Source: Saprospiraceae bacterium (GTDB lineage: Bacteria > Bacteroidota > Bacteroidia > Chitinophagales > Saprospiraceae). Taken from it: a stretch of DNA of 64,000 nucleotides. The notes under the pieces are model-generated. The model was not told the DNA's origin, searched no databases, and saw only the letters and a list, made by a program, of their open reading frames with translations. The number at the start of each line of letters is the position of its first letter. The stretch's first letter is position 1. Location of the stretch: positions 1 to 64,000 of the forward strand of contig JABARE010000038.1 in NCBI GenBank assembly GCA_019187365.1, in the 5' to 3' direction. The position numbers were made by a program, and so were the translations under genes. Shown here piece after piece: positions 43,963-53,578 of the stretch.

Positions 43963-44149
43963 CCCTGTAAAATTGTGGCATTGAAATGAAAGGTGGTTTT
44001 AGTTCTGCGCACAGCGGCATACTGAATGCAATTCAGCCTTTTGGTTCAAAATATAATTCGTTTTTAACCGAAGGAACTGAACGTAAGATAGAGATTTCAT
44101 TTCAACACTTTTTTACAGCAGCTACCCGAAAAGCGGGTAGCTGTTTTTT
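43963..44149 (+). ncRNA. Candidate structured small RNA (6S-like shape)
   Basis: About 187 nt. The ends pair in a long closing stem: CTGTAAAA (43965-43972) with TTTTACAG (44111-44118), a T-T mismatch pair, GTG (43975-43977) with CAC (44106-44108), a three-base bulge, then TTGAAATGAAA (43981-43991) with TTTCATTTCAA (44095-44105), 22 pairs in all. Next come an asymmetric bubble (6 and 13 nt), an 8-bp stem (43998-44005 with 44074-44081), a small hairpin CTGAAT-GCA-ATTCAG (44022-44036), and a stem 44038-44046 with 44066-44073. A terminator follows directly. The outline resembles 6S RNA, but sequence identity was not established. Confidence 0.6.
44119..44149 (+). terminator. Intrinsic terminator of the candidate RNA
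   Basis: CAGCTACCCG (44119-44128), loop AAAAG, CGGGTAGCTG (44134-44143), six T to 44149. Perfect 10-bp stem. It lies upstream of the promoter of the next protein gene, so it closes an independent transcript. Confidence 0.93.
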
Positions 44150-44211
44150 ATCGTACACTGATCATTTGCTAGCGTTACAATTCCATAATCATTTCATAAC
44201 GTTTGCTTCAT

Positions 44212-44240
44212 TTTGGCCTTTTTGCATGGCCGTAACTTTG
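44212..44240 (+). promoter_or_regulatory. Promoter of the three-repeat T9SS gene
   Basis: TAACTTTG (44233-44240) matches TAnnTTTG exactly; TTTG at 44212-44215 gives a 17-base spacer, shorter than ideal. The ATG follows at 44300, leaving a leader of about 55 nt. Confidence 0.5.
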
Positions 44241-44299
44241 CGTTTGAAAAGACGGCTTTGCATTATTGCATCATTACAACACCTGAAACAAACGCATTT

Positions 44300-47200
44300 A
44301 TGAGAAGATTTACATTTGCTTTATTCACCATTTTACCTGTTCTGCTTTCTGCTCAGGTAGTCAGAATTACCGACGCGGACCTGGTAGGCAATCAGTCGTA
44401 TCAGTGGACGAAGGACAATACTTATGTACTGGATGGATTGGTATTTCTCGAAGAGGGAGGGGTTCTGAACATCGAAGGGGGTACCATAATTAAATTTACA
44501 GATCGCGCCGATGTCGGAAACCCATCCGCATTGGTGATCACCCGCGGAGCAAAGATTTATGCAGAGGGCACTGCCGATGCACCGATCATCTTTACAGCCG
44601 AGGCCGATGATGTAAATGATCCAACTGATCTGGGTCCCAAGGATAATGCACTGTGGGGAGGCATTGTATTGCTGGGCCGGGGCATCACACAGAAAAGTGG
44701 CAATGGCGAAGTAAACATCGAAGGAATTGACCTTTCTGAAACGCGTGGTCTTTACGGCGGAAATGACAACGACGACAATTCAGGGGTCCTGCGCTATGTC
44801 TCGATACGCCATGGCGGAAGGCAGATCGTGTCGGGAAGTGAGCTGAACGGTTTGAGCCTTGGCGCCGTGGGATGTAAAACGGTACTTGAATACATCGAGA
44901 TCTACGCCAACTCTGACGACGGCATCGAATTTTTCGGCGGAGCGCCGAATCTGAAATACGCAGTGGTTGCCTTTACAGAAGACGACAGCTACGATTGGGA
45001 CGAAGTGTTTACGGGCAAAGGACAGTTTTGGTTTTCGATCCAGCGTTCGGACATTGCGGATGCCGGAGGAGAATTGGACGGTTCGACGCCGGATGATCTT
45101 ACCCCGTATTCCAATCCGACGATTTACAACTGGACGCACATTGGCGCCGGAGCGGGTGCCACGGCATCCAACCCGGTGGGCATCCTGCTGCGTGCCGGAA
45201 CGGCAGGAACCATTGCCAACTCAATCGTCGCCGAGATGAAGAACAAAGCCATCGAGGTGCAGGATCGTGCCGCGGGCGTTAACGACGCATATTCCAAATT
45301 GGGTACAGGCGGACTGAAGATCCTGAACAACCTGTTCTGGAACAATGGCGCAAATACCAGCATCGACGGAAGCTCGACGGGCATCATCCGCATCACCAGT
45401 GGCGCTGAGGACGCCACGGCAAGTGCCTTGATCGCACACCTGAATGGAAATTCAAACTCCATCTCGGATCCGGGTGTAAGAGGCATCAGCCGCGACCAGG
45501 ATAACCAACTGGATCCCCGTCCTATTAGAAGTGGAGCTGCCTACAACACAGCCCTTTCAGAGTTTCCTTCCGATCCGTTTTTTACGGAAGTAGATTTCAA
45601 AGGAGCATTTGATGCAAATCCGAACGACTTGTGGATTAAGGGTTGGACGGCTCTTTCGCAGAACAATCACCTTGCCGACCTGGATGCCGCTGGTGGTGAG
45701 ATCACCATTACGGACGCCGATCTGGAAGGAAATAAGACATATCAGTGGACAAAAAATAATACCTACGTTTTGGATGGATTGGTATTCCTAGAAGAAGGAG
45801 GCATCCTGAACATAGAAGCGGGTACGGTAGTTAAGTTTACAGATCGCGCCGATGTTGGCAACCCATCCGCATTGGTGATCACCCGCGGAGCAAAGATCTA
45901 TGCGGAGGGCACCGCCGAGGCGCCGATCATCTTTACCGCCAATGCAGATGATGTAAGCGACCCGACTGATCTAGGGCCAAAAGACAATGCATTGTGGGGC
46001 GGCATAGTCTTGCTGGGACGGGGCATCACGCAGAAAGGTGGCAATGGCGAAGTAAACATCGAAGGAATCGACCTTTCTGAAACGCGAGGTCTTTACGGTG
46101 GAAACGACAACGACGACAATTCAGGGGTCCTGCGCTACGTCTCGATCCGCCACGGCGGAAGGCAAATCGTATCAGGCAGCGAGCTGAATGGCTTGAGCCT
46201 GGGTGCTGTTGGAAGCAAGACGGAGCTTGAGTACATTGAGATTTACGCCAACTCAGACGACGGCATCGAATTTTTCGGTGGAGCGCCGAACCTGAAATAC
46301 GCTGTGGTTGCCTTCACGGAGGACGACAGCTACGATTGGGACGAAGTGTTCACGGGCAAAGGGCAGTTTTGGTTTTCAATCCAGCGTTCGGACATTGCAG
46401 ATGCCGGAGGTGAATTGGACGGTTCGACGCCGGATGATCTTACCCCGTATTCCAATCCGACGGTTTACAACTGGACGCACATTGGTTCTGGCGCAGGAGC
46501 AACTGCTTCAAATCCGGTGGGCATCCTGCTGCGTGCCGGAACGGCAGGAACCATTGCCAACTCGATCGTCGCTGAAATGAAGAACAAAGCCATCGAGGTT
46601 CAGGATCGCGCTGCAGGCGTTAACGATGCTTATTCCAAACTGGGTACAGGCGAACTGAAGATCCTTAACAACCTGTTCTGGAACAATGGCGCAAATACCA
46701 ACATCGACGGCAGCTCGACGGGCATCATCCGCATCACCAGCGGTGCTGAGGATGCCACGGCAAGTGCCTTGATCGCACACCTGAATGGAAATTCAAACTC
46801 CATTTCGGATCCTGGGATTAGAGGCATCAGCCGCGATCAGGATAACCAACTGGATCCCCGTCCACTTAGAAGTGGAGCTGCATACAATACAGCCCTTGCA
46901 GGATTTCCTTCCGACCCGTTTTTTACCGAAGTAGATTATAAGGGAGCTTTCGATGCGAGTCCGAACGACTTGTGGATTAATGGTTGGACGGCTCTTTCGC
47001 AGAACAATCACCTTGCCGACCCGGATGCCACTGGTGGTGAGATCACCATTACGGACGCCGACCTGGAAGGGAATAAGACATATCAGTGGACAAAAAATAA
47101 TACCTACGTATTGGATGGATTGGTCTTCCTCGAAGAGGGAGGGGTCCTAAACATAGAGGCGGGAACGGTAGTTAAGTTTACAGACCGCGCCGATGTTGGC

Positions 47201-48643
47201 AACCCATCTGCATTGGTGATCACCCGCGGAGCAAAGATTTATGCGGAGGGCACCGCCGATGCCCCCATCATCTTTACTGCTGAGGCCGACGATGTGAATG
47301 ATCCGTATGATCTGGGACCTAAGGACAACGCATTGTGGGGAGGCATTGTGTTGCTGGGCAAGGGCATCACGCAGAAGAGCGGCAACAGCGAAGTGAACAT
47401 CGAAGGAATCGACCTTTCTGAAACGCGAGGTCTTTACGGTGGAAACGACAACGATGACAATTCAGGCGTATTGCGCTACGTCTCGATCCGCCATGGTGGA
47501 AGACAAATCGTTTCAGGCAGCGAGTTGAATGGTTTGAGCCTGGGTGCTGTTGGAAGCAAGACGGTGCTTGAGTACATTGAGATTTACGCCAACTCAGACG
47601 ACGGCATCGAATTTTTTGGCGGAGCGCCAAACCTGAAATACGCTGTGGTCGCCTTCACGGAGGACGACAGTTATGACTGGGACGAAGTGTTCACGGGCAA
47701 AGGACAGTTTTGGTTTTCAATCCAGCGTTCGGACATCGCGGATGCCGGAGGAGAATTGGATGGTTCGACGCCGGATGATCTTACCCCGTATTCCAATCCG
47801 ACGGTTTACAACTGGACGCACATTGGTTCTGGCGCAGGAGCAACTGCTTCAAATCCGGTGGGCATCCTGCTGCGTGCCGGAACGGCGGGAACGATTGCAA
47901 ACTCAATCGTCGCCGAAATGAAAAATAAAGCCATCGAGGTGCAAGATCGTGCCGCGGGCGTTAACGACGCATATTCCAAATTGGGAACAGGCGAACTGAA
48001 GATCCTGAACAACCTGTTCTGGAACAATGGCGCAAATACCAGCATCGACGGAAGCTCCACGGGAATCATTCGCATCACCAGCGGTGCCGAAGACGCTACG
48101 GCGAGTGCTTTGATCGCGCATCTGACCAGCAATGCAAACGCCATTGCCGATCCGGGCTTCCACAGCATCAGTCGTGACCAGGATGGTGGTCTGGATCCGC
48201 GTCCATCCTTGGGTGGAGCTGCCTACAATACAGCGCTTGCGGCAATTCCGTCAGATCCATTCTTTAGTCAGGTCAATTACAAAGGTGCTTTCCCGGCTCT
48301 TGCCGAAGGCGCTTGGATCAGTGGATGGACGACGTTGGATCGAAACGGACACCTGGATATCAAGATTGCAACCGATGCAGCAAATGAGGTGGAAGGTTTG
48401 GCTGCCTTGAACGTCTATCCCAACCCGGCACAACCGGGAAGGTCTGTAGAAGTAAATTCTGAGTGGACTAAAATCGTACACATTGGAATTTACTCCTTAA
48501 GTGGAGTGATGATTCGCAACATACCCGTTCTCAATGGTGCAGGTGATCAAATGATCATCGGGGGTCTAGACCGGGGACTGTACATGATACAATTTAAAAC
48601 CGAAAGCGGAAAATTTGCAATCAGGAAACTGATTGTCGAATAA
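44300..48643 (+). CDS. Three-repeat beta-helix-like T9SS surface protein
   Basis: 1447 residues from the ATG at 44300. The signal is RRFTFALFTILPVLLSAQ; the open frame upstream crosses the promoter. Three consecutive 447-residue units start ITDADL at bases 44366, 45707 and 47048. Each carries VLDGLVFLEEGGVLNIE, DNALWGGIVLLG, GLYGGNDNDDNSGVLRYVSI and SDDGIEFFGGAPNLKYAVV, with the short glycine-rich strands of a parallel beta-helix and acidic loops that could bind calcium. The type A sorting domain is at the C terminus (VYPNPAQPGRSVEVN to FAIRKLIVE). It lies 74 bases before a TonB-dependent receptor, so it is probably its surface partner. Confidence 0.88.
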   Translation: MRRFTFALFTILPVLLSAQVVRITDADLVGNQSYQWTKDNTYVLDGLVFLEEGGVLNIEGGTIIKFTDRADVGNPSALVITRGAKIYAEGTADAPIIFTAEADDVNDPTDLGPKDNALWGGIVLLGRGITQKSGNGEVNIEGIDLSETRGLYGGNDNDDNSGVLRYVSIRHGGRQIVSGSELNGLSLGAVGCKTVLEYIEIYANSDDGIEFFGGAPNLKYAVVAFTEDDSYDWDEVFTGKGQFWFSIQRSDIADAGGELDGSTPDDLTPYSNPTIYNWTHIGAGAGATASNPVGILLRAGTAGTIANSIVAEMKNKAIEVQDRAAGVNDAYSKLGTGGLKILNNLFWNNGANTSIDGSSTGIIRITSGAEDATASALIAHLNGNSNSISDPGVRGISRDQDNQLDPRPIRSGAAYNTALSEFPSDPFFTEVDFKGAFDANPNDLWIKGWTALSQNNHLADLDAAGGEITITDADLEGNKTYQWTKNNTYVLDGLVFLEEGGILNIEAGTVVKFTDRADVGNPSALVITRGAKIYAEGTAEAPIIFTANADDVSDPTDLGPKDNALWGGIVLLGRGITQKGGNGEVNIEGIDLSETRGLYGGNDNDDNSGVLRYVSIRHGGRQIVSGSELNGLSLGAVGSKTELEYIEIYANSDDGIEFFGGAPNLKYAVVAFTEDDSYDWDEVFTGKGQFWFSIQRSDIADAGGELDGSTPDDLTPYSNPTVYNWTHIGSGAGATASNPVGILLRAGTAGTIANSIVAEMKNKAIEVQDRAAGVNDAYSKLGTGELKILNNLFWNNGANTNIDGSSTGIIRITSGAEDATASALIAHLNGNSNSISDPGIRGISRDQDNQLDPRPLRSGAAYNTALAGFPSDPFFTEVDYKGAFDASPNDLWINGWTALSQNNHLADPDATGGEITITDADLEGNKTYQWTKNNTYVLDGLVFLEEGGVLNIEAGTVVKFTDRADVGNPSALVITRGAKIYAEGTADAPIIFTAEADDVNDPYDLGPKDNALWGGIVLLGKGITQKSGNSEVNIEGIDLSETRGLYGGNDNDDNSGVLRYVSIRHGGRQIVSGSELNGLSLGAVGSKTVLEYIEIYANSDDGIEFFGGAPNLKYAVVAFTEDDSYDWDEVFTGKGQFWFSIQRSDIADAGGELDGSTPDDLTPYSNPTVYNWTHIGSGAGATASNPVGILLRAGTAGTIANSIVAEMKNKAIEVQDRAAGVNDAYSKLGTGELKILNNLFWNNGANTSIDGSSTGIIRITSGAEDATASALIAHLTSNANAIADPGFHSISRDQDGGLDPRPSLGGAAYNTALAAIPSDPFFSQVNYKGAFPALAEGAWISGWTTLDRNGHLDIKIATDAANEVEGLAALNVYPNPAQPGRSVEVNSEWTKIVHIGIYSLSGVMIRNIPVLNGAGDQMIIGGLDRGLYMIQFKTESGKFAIRKLIVE
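44366..48388 (+). repeat. Three direct coding repeats of 1341 bp
   Basis: Unit starts at 44366, 45707 and 47048 are exactly 1341 bases apart. Units differ by scattered substitutions (for example GGLKIL or GELKIL, GVRGIS or GIRGIS); the last unit diverges at its end (TSNANAIADPGFHSIS). Recent amplification with divergence at the 3' border. Confidence 0.92.
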
Positions 48644-48717
48644 CAATTGGGAATGTAGAAATGATGGCAGGGGGCAGGAACAACTTGTCCTCTGCTTTCA
48701 TATTGTAAAAGGCATTG

Positions 48718-51648
48718 ATGAAATCTAAAATTGTGTTAATGAAACTCTTTGTATTTATTCTTGCGTTGATCGCAACCGACGCCATCGGTCAAAAGGGCGT
48801 ATTGAGCGGCGGAGTAGTAGATAAGAACTCCGGAGAATCCGTAATCGGAGCAACCGTTGTTGTTCATCGGGATAATCAGCAGGTTACCGGAACCACTACG
48901 GATTTTGACGGAAAGTACCACCTGCAACTAAGCCCGGGAACGTACGATGTTGTTGTAAGTTACCTTTCATACGGAAAACAAACCATTACGGGACTGGAGA
49001 TACAGGAAGGCAAAATCAACTCACTTGACATTGCTCTGGAAGAGGAAACGGCTAAACTTTCCGAGGTGGTCGTGACCGCTACGGTAGTAAAAAACACGGA
49101 AGCGGCATTGATTGCATTGCAGCGTAAGTCATTCTCGATTCAGGATGGCGTCTCTTCACAGCAGATCAGCAGGACAGGAAGTTCGAATGCGGCCGATGCC
49201 ATGCGCCAATCAACAGGAGCCGTGATCGAAAGCGGAAAGTTTATTGTAATGCGGGGACTTGGTGATCGCTATTCCCTGTCGCAACTCAACGGCATAACCC
49301 TGCCGAGTACTGACCCCTATCGCAATAGCACCAGCCTTGACCTCATTCCGGCGCAAATGATCGACAATATTGTCACGGTAAAAACCTTTACACCCGATCT
49401 TCCGGGTAACTTTTCAGGAGGATTGATCAATATCAATACAAAGACCATACCTGAGAAATTCAATATGGCATTCTCGCTGAATACTGAATACAATTTTCAG
49501 TCTTCATTTGTCGACAATTTCAACACCCACCCAAGTTCAGGAAAGTACGATTGGCTCGGATTTGAAGATGGTTCACGCGAACACCCTGCATTGTTGAGTA
49601 ACCCGGAGGATAGAAGTCTGCTTTCTACGAGTACTTACCTGCAGGCCAGAAATCCGGAATCCTCAAAGGATCATATTAGAGATGTATTCCACAACAGTTC
49701 CAGGGCGCTAAGCAATGAGTATGTTCCGGTTGATGGAAAATCCGGACAAAACCTGGGATTCAACTTTTCCGTTGGGAACCGTATGAATTTTTTCGGAAAG
49801 GATTTGGGCTACACTCTGGCCCTGAACTACTCCTCCGCATACCAGCATTATGAAGAGGGTGAAGTGGCAACTTTTGTCAACAACAGCACGGACAAGCTGT
49901 TCCCTTACCAATCTCTTATGGAGAGCAAGAGTGTTTACAACCCCGCTCTTGGCGGACTGTTTAATCTCGCTCTGAAATTCTCGGAGGATCATGCCTTAAG
50001 CGGCAACGTAATTTTCAATAATGATGCAGAAGTGATTGGGCGCAGTCAATCGGGCGAGTTCCTGGGGCAGGTATCCAATAGTTTTGCCGAATTTAATACC
50101 AACTCACTCGAATTCATCCAGCGGCAGGTGGCGACTTACCAACTTGGCGGTAAGCACGTTTTTCCAGGATTGGGGATGATGACGGTGGATTGGATGGCAG
50201 GAACCTCAACGGCCTTCCAGAAGGAACCGGATCTGCGCTATTTTGCCTACACGGTTGTTGACGAAGGTGATCGCAAGGAATATTACATCAACAATGCTGA
50301 AATCGCTTACCCCTATCATTTCTTCCGCAACCTGGATGACCGGTTAACCCAGGCAAAGATTGATTTTTCGGTACCTTTCCTAACAGGCGGAAATGCGGCC
50401 AGTTCGAATAAAATTAAGTTTGGTGCGTATTACAGTCAAAGCGACCGATCGTTTGGAGAGTACCGCTATCAGCTGAACAATTCAGGCTTACCTGCGGAAC
50501 TTAATTTCACAAATTATGCGGGTGACTTCAATGGATTTTTTGATGAGGCAAATTTCGGAATTGTCGACACCACATTTAACCCGGATGGATCGGTTAAGCG
50601 ATATGTGACGGGATTGCACTATGTAAACCAGATCAATGCCAGGAATTTTTACAATGGGGACCAGAAAATTGCTGCTGGTTACGTTATGGCCATTGTGAAC
50701 GTGCTTCCTGGATTAAAATTGGTAGGGGGAGCACGGGTTGAATCGACCGACCTGCGTGTGCAGAGCGAGGAACCAACGGTTCCGGAAGGAAAAATAGACC
50801 AGACAGACGTACTTTATTCACTGAATGCAATCTATTCAATATCCGATAAGACCAATGTGCGGCTCGCAGCATCTCAGACGCTCGCAAGACCCAATATGAG
50901 GGAACTTGCCCCCTTTGTTCAGTTTGATACCAAGAACGGATTTTTCAACGTTGGGAATCCTTCCCTGAAGCGCTCGCTGATTCAGAATTACGACGTACGT
51001 TATGAGTGGTTTCCTCGTCCCGGGGAATTGCTGGCTGTGAGTGGATTTTATAAAAAATTCTGCGACCCGATTATCAGGCAGTTTAATCCAAGGGCTACCA
51101 TTCCTGAATTGTCCTTCATCAATGTACCAGAAGCCACCGTGTATGGTGCTGAAATCGAATGGAGGAAGGGATTGGGCTTCCTTTCGCCATGGCTGGATAA
51201 GTTTTTCCTGAGCACTAACTTTGCTCTGATACACTCCTACTACGACATACCGGAGGAAGAAGTTGAAAGTTCGAAAAACATAGATCCGAGCTATGACCAG
51301 ACAACCCGTCCATTCCAAGGGCAGGCGCCGTTTGTCGCCAATGTCATCCTCTCTTACCTCAACCCGGAGAATGGATGGGAAGCATCCCTTTCCTATAACG
51401 TCAGTGGTGAAAAGCTATATAACATTTCTCTTTTTGCAACGCCGGATATTTACGAACAGTCTGTTCCTCTGTTGAATTTTAAAGTTGCCAAAAGGTTTTC
51501 AGACCATTATCAGCTTAGCTTTTCTGCAAGAAACATCCTGGATCCGCTCAGCGTTCGCAGCCAGCACTTTAAAGGCAATGAGTACGTTAATGAATCTTTC
51601 AGGACCGGTGCAAGCGTTGGTCTGGGAATTGCTTATATGATTCGATAA
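48718..51648 (+). CDS. TonB-dependent receptor with carboxypeptidase-like N-terminal domain
   Basis: 976 residues from the ATG at 48718. Signal to about residue 25 (ATDAIGQ). The CarboxypepD_reg-like domain at about 28-105 contains GVVDKNSGESVIGATVVVH and TTTDFDGKYHLQLSPGTYDV. The plug domain follows (SEVVVTATVVKNTEAALIAL, MRGLGDRYSLSQLNGITLP), then a 22-strand barrel ending RTGASVGLGIAYMIR with a terminal aromatic-containing strand. It imports an unknown ligand with energy from ExbB-ExbD-TonB (26116-29038). No SusD gene is present; the three-repeat protein just upstream may fill a comparable role. The ligand cannot be inferred. Confidence 0.93.
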   Translation: MKSKIVLMKLFVFILALIATDAIGQKGVLSGGVVDKNSGESVIGATVVVHRDNQQVTGTTTDFDGKYHLQLSPGTYDVVVSYLSYGKQTITGLEIQEGKINSLDIALEEETAKLSEVVVTATVVKNTEAALIALQRKSFSIQDGVSSQQISRTGSSNAADAMRQSTGAVIESGKFIVMRGLGDRYSLSQLNGITLPSTDPYRNSTSLDLIPAQMIDNIVTVKTFTPDLPGNFSGGLININTKTIPEKFNMAFSLNTEYNFQSSFVDNFNTHPSSGKYDWLGFEDGSREHPALLSNPEDRSLLSTSTYLQARNPESSKDHIRDVFHNSSRALSNEYVPVDGKSGQNLGFNFSVGNRMNFFGKDLGYTLALNYSSAYQHYEEGEVATFVNNSTDKLFPYQSLMESKSVYNPALGGLFNLALKFSEDHALSGNVIFNNDAEVIGRSQSGEFLGQVSNSFAEFNTNSLEFIQRQVATYQLGGKHVFPGLGMMTVDWMAGTSTAFQKEPDLRYFAYTVVDEGDRKEYYINNAEIAYPYHFFRNLDDRLTQAKIDFSVPFLTGGNAASSNKIKFGAYYSQSDRSFGEYRYQLNNSGLPAELNFTNYAGDFNGFFDEANFGIVDTTFNPDGSVKRYVTGLHYVNQINARNFYNGDQKIAAGYVMAIVNVLPGLKLVGGARVESTDLRVQSEEPTVPEGKIDQTDVLYSLNAIYSISDKTNVRLAASQTLARPNMRELAPFVQFDTKNGFFNVGNPSLKRSLIQNYDVRYEWFPRPGELLAVSGFYKKFCDPIIRQFNPRATIPELSFINVPEATVYGAEIEWRKGLGFLSPWLDKFFLSTNFALIHSYYDIPEEEVESSKNIDPSYDQTTRPFQGQAPFVANVILSYLNPENGWEASLSYNVSGEKLYNISLFATPDIYEQSVPLLNFKVAKRFSDHYQLSFSARNILDPLSVRSQHFKGNEYVNESFRTGASVGLGIAYMIR

Positions 51649-52060
51649 CGGACCGTTTGTCATAGTCTCTGCTTTTCAGCAGATGTTCGACCGATGAGTA
51701 AACCCATGGCATTCAAGGGTTGAATGTATGAGTCACAATCTTTAAGAAGAGTAGAGTATCATTCCTCTGAAGGGATCATGTTTAAACAGCAACCGACGCC
51801 TTTGCAGGTAAGGGGCTGTGGATCGTTCTGTTTGCAAGAGTATGGCTTTGGGATATTGAAGAGGAATGGAAGTCTTAATTGCATTACCGGGTACTTTTAG
51901 AACTCCATTTGGGTACGTGGTTAGTTTAATGTAGAGAATCGGATTCCCTTGAACAGCATAAATGCTTTATGCGAGGTGCCCTTTAAAAGGGGAAGGCAGG
52001 GGTTATGCGGGATGCTGGTGAAGGAAATGCAGGGGTAAGCAAATTGCGCCGCACCACGCG
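51649..52060. other. Gene-free interval with nothing recognised
   Basis: About 410 bases between the receptor and a minus-strand regulator. Only a weak CCCTTTAAAAGGG hairpin near 51980 was seen; no clear terminator for either gene. Confidence 0.5.
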
Positions 52061-52366
52061 TTAGCTGATGTCAATGAGTTCAACCTCTTCTCTGTCGAGA
52101 TTGACCTTATAGCCCACACCTTTGATCGATTTTATAATCGCCTTGTCAATTTTCTTTCGGAGTTGGACGATGTGCACATCTACAGTGCGATCCTGAAATC
52201 GCGGCTCCTGGCCCCAGATCTGCCGGAAGAGCTGGTCTCTTGAAAATACGCGTCCGGGATCCTGGCACATGAGCCATAGGATCTGAAACTCTTTTTTGGT
52301 AAGATCTTTTATCCGGTGTTCGTCTTTAATGACGAGATGACGGGAGCTGTCGACAGTCAATTTCAT
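52061..52366 (-). CDS. Stand-alone PhoB/OmpR-type DNA-binding domain
   Basis: 101 residues from the ATG at 52366; a TTG six codons upstream is less likely. The whole protein is one winged-helix effector domain: LTKKEFQILWLMCQDPGRVF, SRDQLFRQIWG, DRTVDVHIVQLRKKI and IKSIKGVGYKVN, the standard Trans_reg_C pattern with recognition helix VDVHIVQLRKKI. The receiver domain of ordinary response regulators is missing, and no receiver sequence was found upstream. It may be a constitutive or protein-regulated DNA binder, or a relic. It is convergent with the TonB receptor gene. Confidence 0.85.
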   Translation of the reverse strand: MKLTVDSSRHLVIKDEHRIKDLTKKEFQILWLMCQDPGRVFSRDQLFRQIWGQEPRFQDRTVDVHIVQLRKKIDKAIIKSIKGVGYKVNLDREEVELIDIS

Positions 52367-52410
52367 GGATGTGGGCAAAGGCAAGCAAATTAGACTTTGA
52401 ACCGCAGCTG

Positions 52411-52418
52411 CAAAAGTA
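52411..52418 (-). promoter_or_regulatory. -7 box of the stand-alone regulator
   Basis: On the minus strand TACTTTTG is an exact TAnnTTTG match, 45 bases before the ATG. No paired -33 element was found. A GGCCTAT/ATAGGCC hairpin lies just upstream (52471-52489). Confidence 0.4.
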
Positions 52419-52663
52419 TCTACTCAGAGGCCGGGCTTTGTAATGTTCAGGTTAAGTAATTATTAATTTTGGCCTATAGTGAATAGGCCACCATAATTTC
52501 AGGAATTGCGGCAATATTAAATGATGGTTTGAAGGAATGAAAGGTCTTTATCCAGCTCCATCTTGAGCTCAAAGTTAGCTCGCCAAGGCTAATGGATGAG
52601 CAGAGGTACAAATGATGACACACCTGTAGGATCGATCAGTGTAGGTAATGATTTTGATTTCTC

Positions 52664-53578
52664 TTATCTTGGAAGTAAAACCTGGTCGCTGCCAATGCGA
52701 TCCATCTCTTCCTGCAGCTTGCGAGAGGTTGATTCCGATACGGGCACCAGGGGAAGTCGCAAAGCATTTTCGCACAGGCTAAGTTTGGACATGGCAGCCT
52801 TGATGCCGGCTGGATTGCCGTCGATGTAGAGCCATTTGTGTAAGTCCGATAAGCGCAGGTTCAATTGTGCTGCATCGGAAAATTTTTCATGCAAGGCGGA
52901 GCGGATCATAGAAGAAAAGATTCCGGGGTAAGCATTGGCTATGACGGAAATCACACCGTCACCCCCCATGGCTACGAGGCCCAATGCGAGCGGATCGTCT
53001 CCCGACAACACGAGAAAGTTGCCCGGTCGGTCTTTGATGATTTTGCACGCTTGCGTAAGATCGCCGGAGGCTTCCTTGATGGCTGCAAACCGGTCAGACG
53101 CGTGCGCAAGACGCAGGGTCGTTTCTGCGAGAATGTTGGAAGCGGTTCTTCCGGGAACATTGTATAGGATCAAAGGGAGCGGAGAGGCCGCAGCCAGCTT
53201 CATGTAATGTTGGTAAATGCCTTCCTGAGAAGGTTTGTTATAAGACGGACTGCTTGACAGGATTGCGGCAATGCCGTTTGGATTGAGCTCCTGCATTTCC
53301 CGGCATAATTCCTGCGTGTTGCTGCCGCCGATGCCGACAACCACCGGTATGCGGCCGGCACAACAATGTATGGTATGTTCCAGTACCCCTCTTTTTTCCT
53401 CCGGAGTTAAGGTGACGGCTTCACCAGTCGTCCCCAGCGAAACGAGATAATCCACACCACCGCGAATGCAATGCTCAATGATGGCCGACAAAGCGGGATA
53501 ATCTACTTGTTCCGTCAATGTAAAGGGCGTTACGAGCGCTACACCCGTGCCGCGCAAATAATTATGTACCGTGCTCAT
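52664..53578 (-). CDS. dapA: 4-hydroxy-tetrahydrodipicolinate synthase
   Basis: 304 residues. A TIM-barrel aldolase joining pyruvate and aspartate semialdehyde in lysine and diaminopimelate synthesis. Key sites: GTALVTPF-like start (GVALVTPF), [29 protein letters not shown] with the catalytic Tyr, [13 protein letters not shown] with the Schiff-base Lys, and [23 protein letters not shown]. Its first 17 bases overlap the end of accA, so the two are translated from one message. Family resemblance to N-acetylneuraminate lyase is possible, but the GTTGE and context favour DapA. Confidence 0.93.
   Translation of the reverse strand: MSTVHNYLRGTGVALVTPFTLTEQVDYPALSAIIEHCIRGGVDYLVSLGTTGEAVTLTPEEKRGVLEHTIHCCAGRIPVVVGIGGSNTQELCREMQELNPNGIAAILSSSPSYNKPSQEGIYQHYMKLAAASPLPLILYNVPGRTASNILAETTLRLAHASDRFAAIKEASGDLTQACKIIKDRPGNFLVLSGDDPLALGLVAMGGDGVISVIANAYPGIFSSMIRSALHEKFSDAAQLNLRLSDLHKWLYIDGNPAGIKAAMSKLSLCENALRLPLVPVSESTSRKLQEEMDRIGSDQVLLPR

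Noticed and set aside
43986..44303. 105-codon plus-strand frame
   Set aside because: It runs through a long RNA stem, a perfect terminator and the next gene's promoter, and has no protein-like composition.
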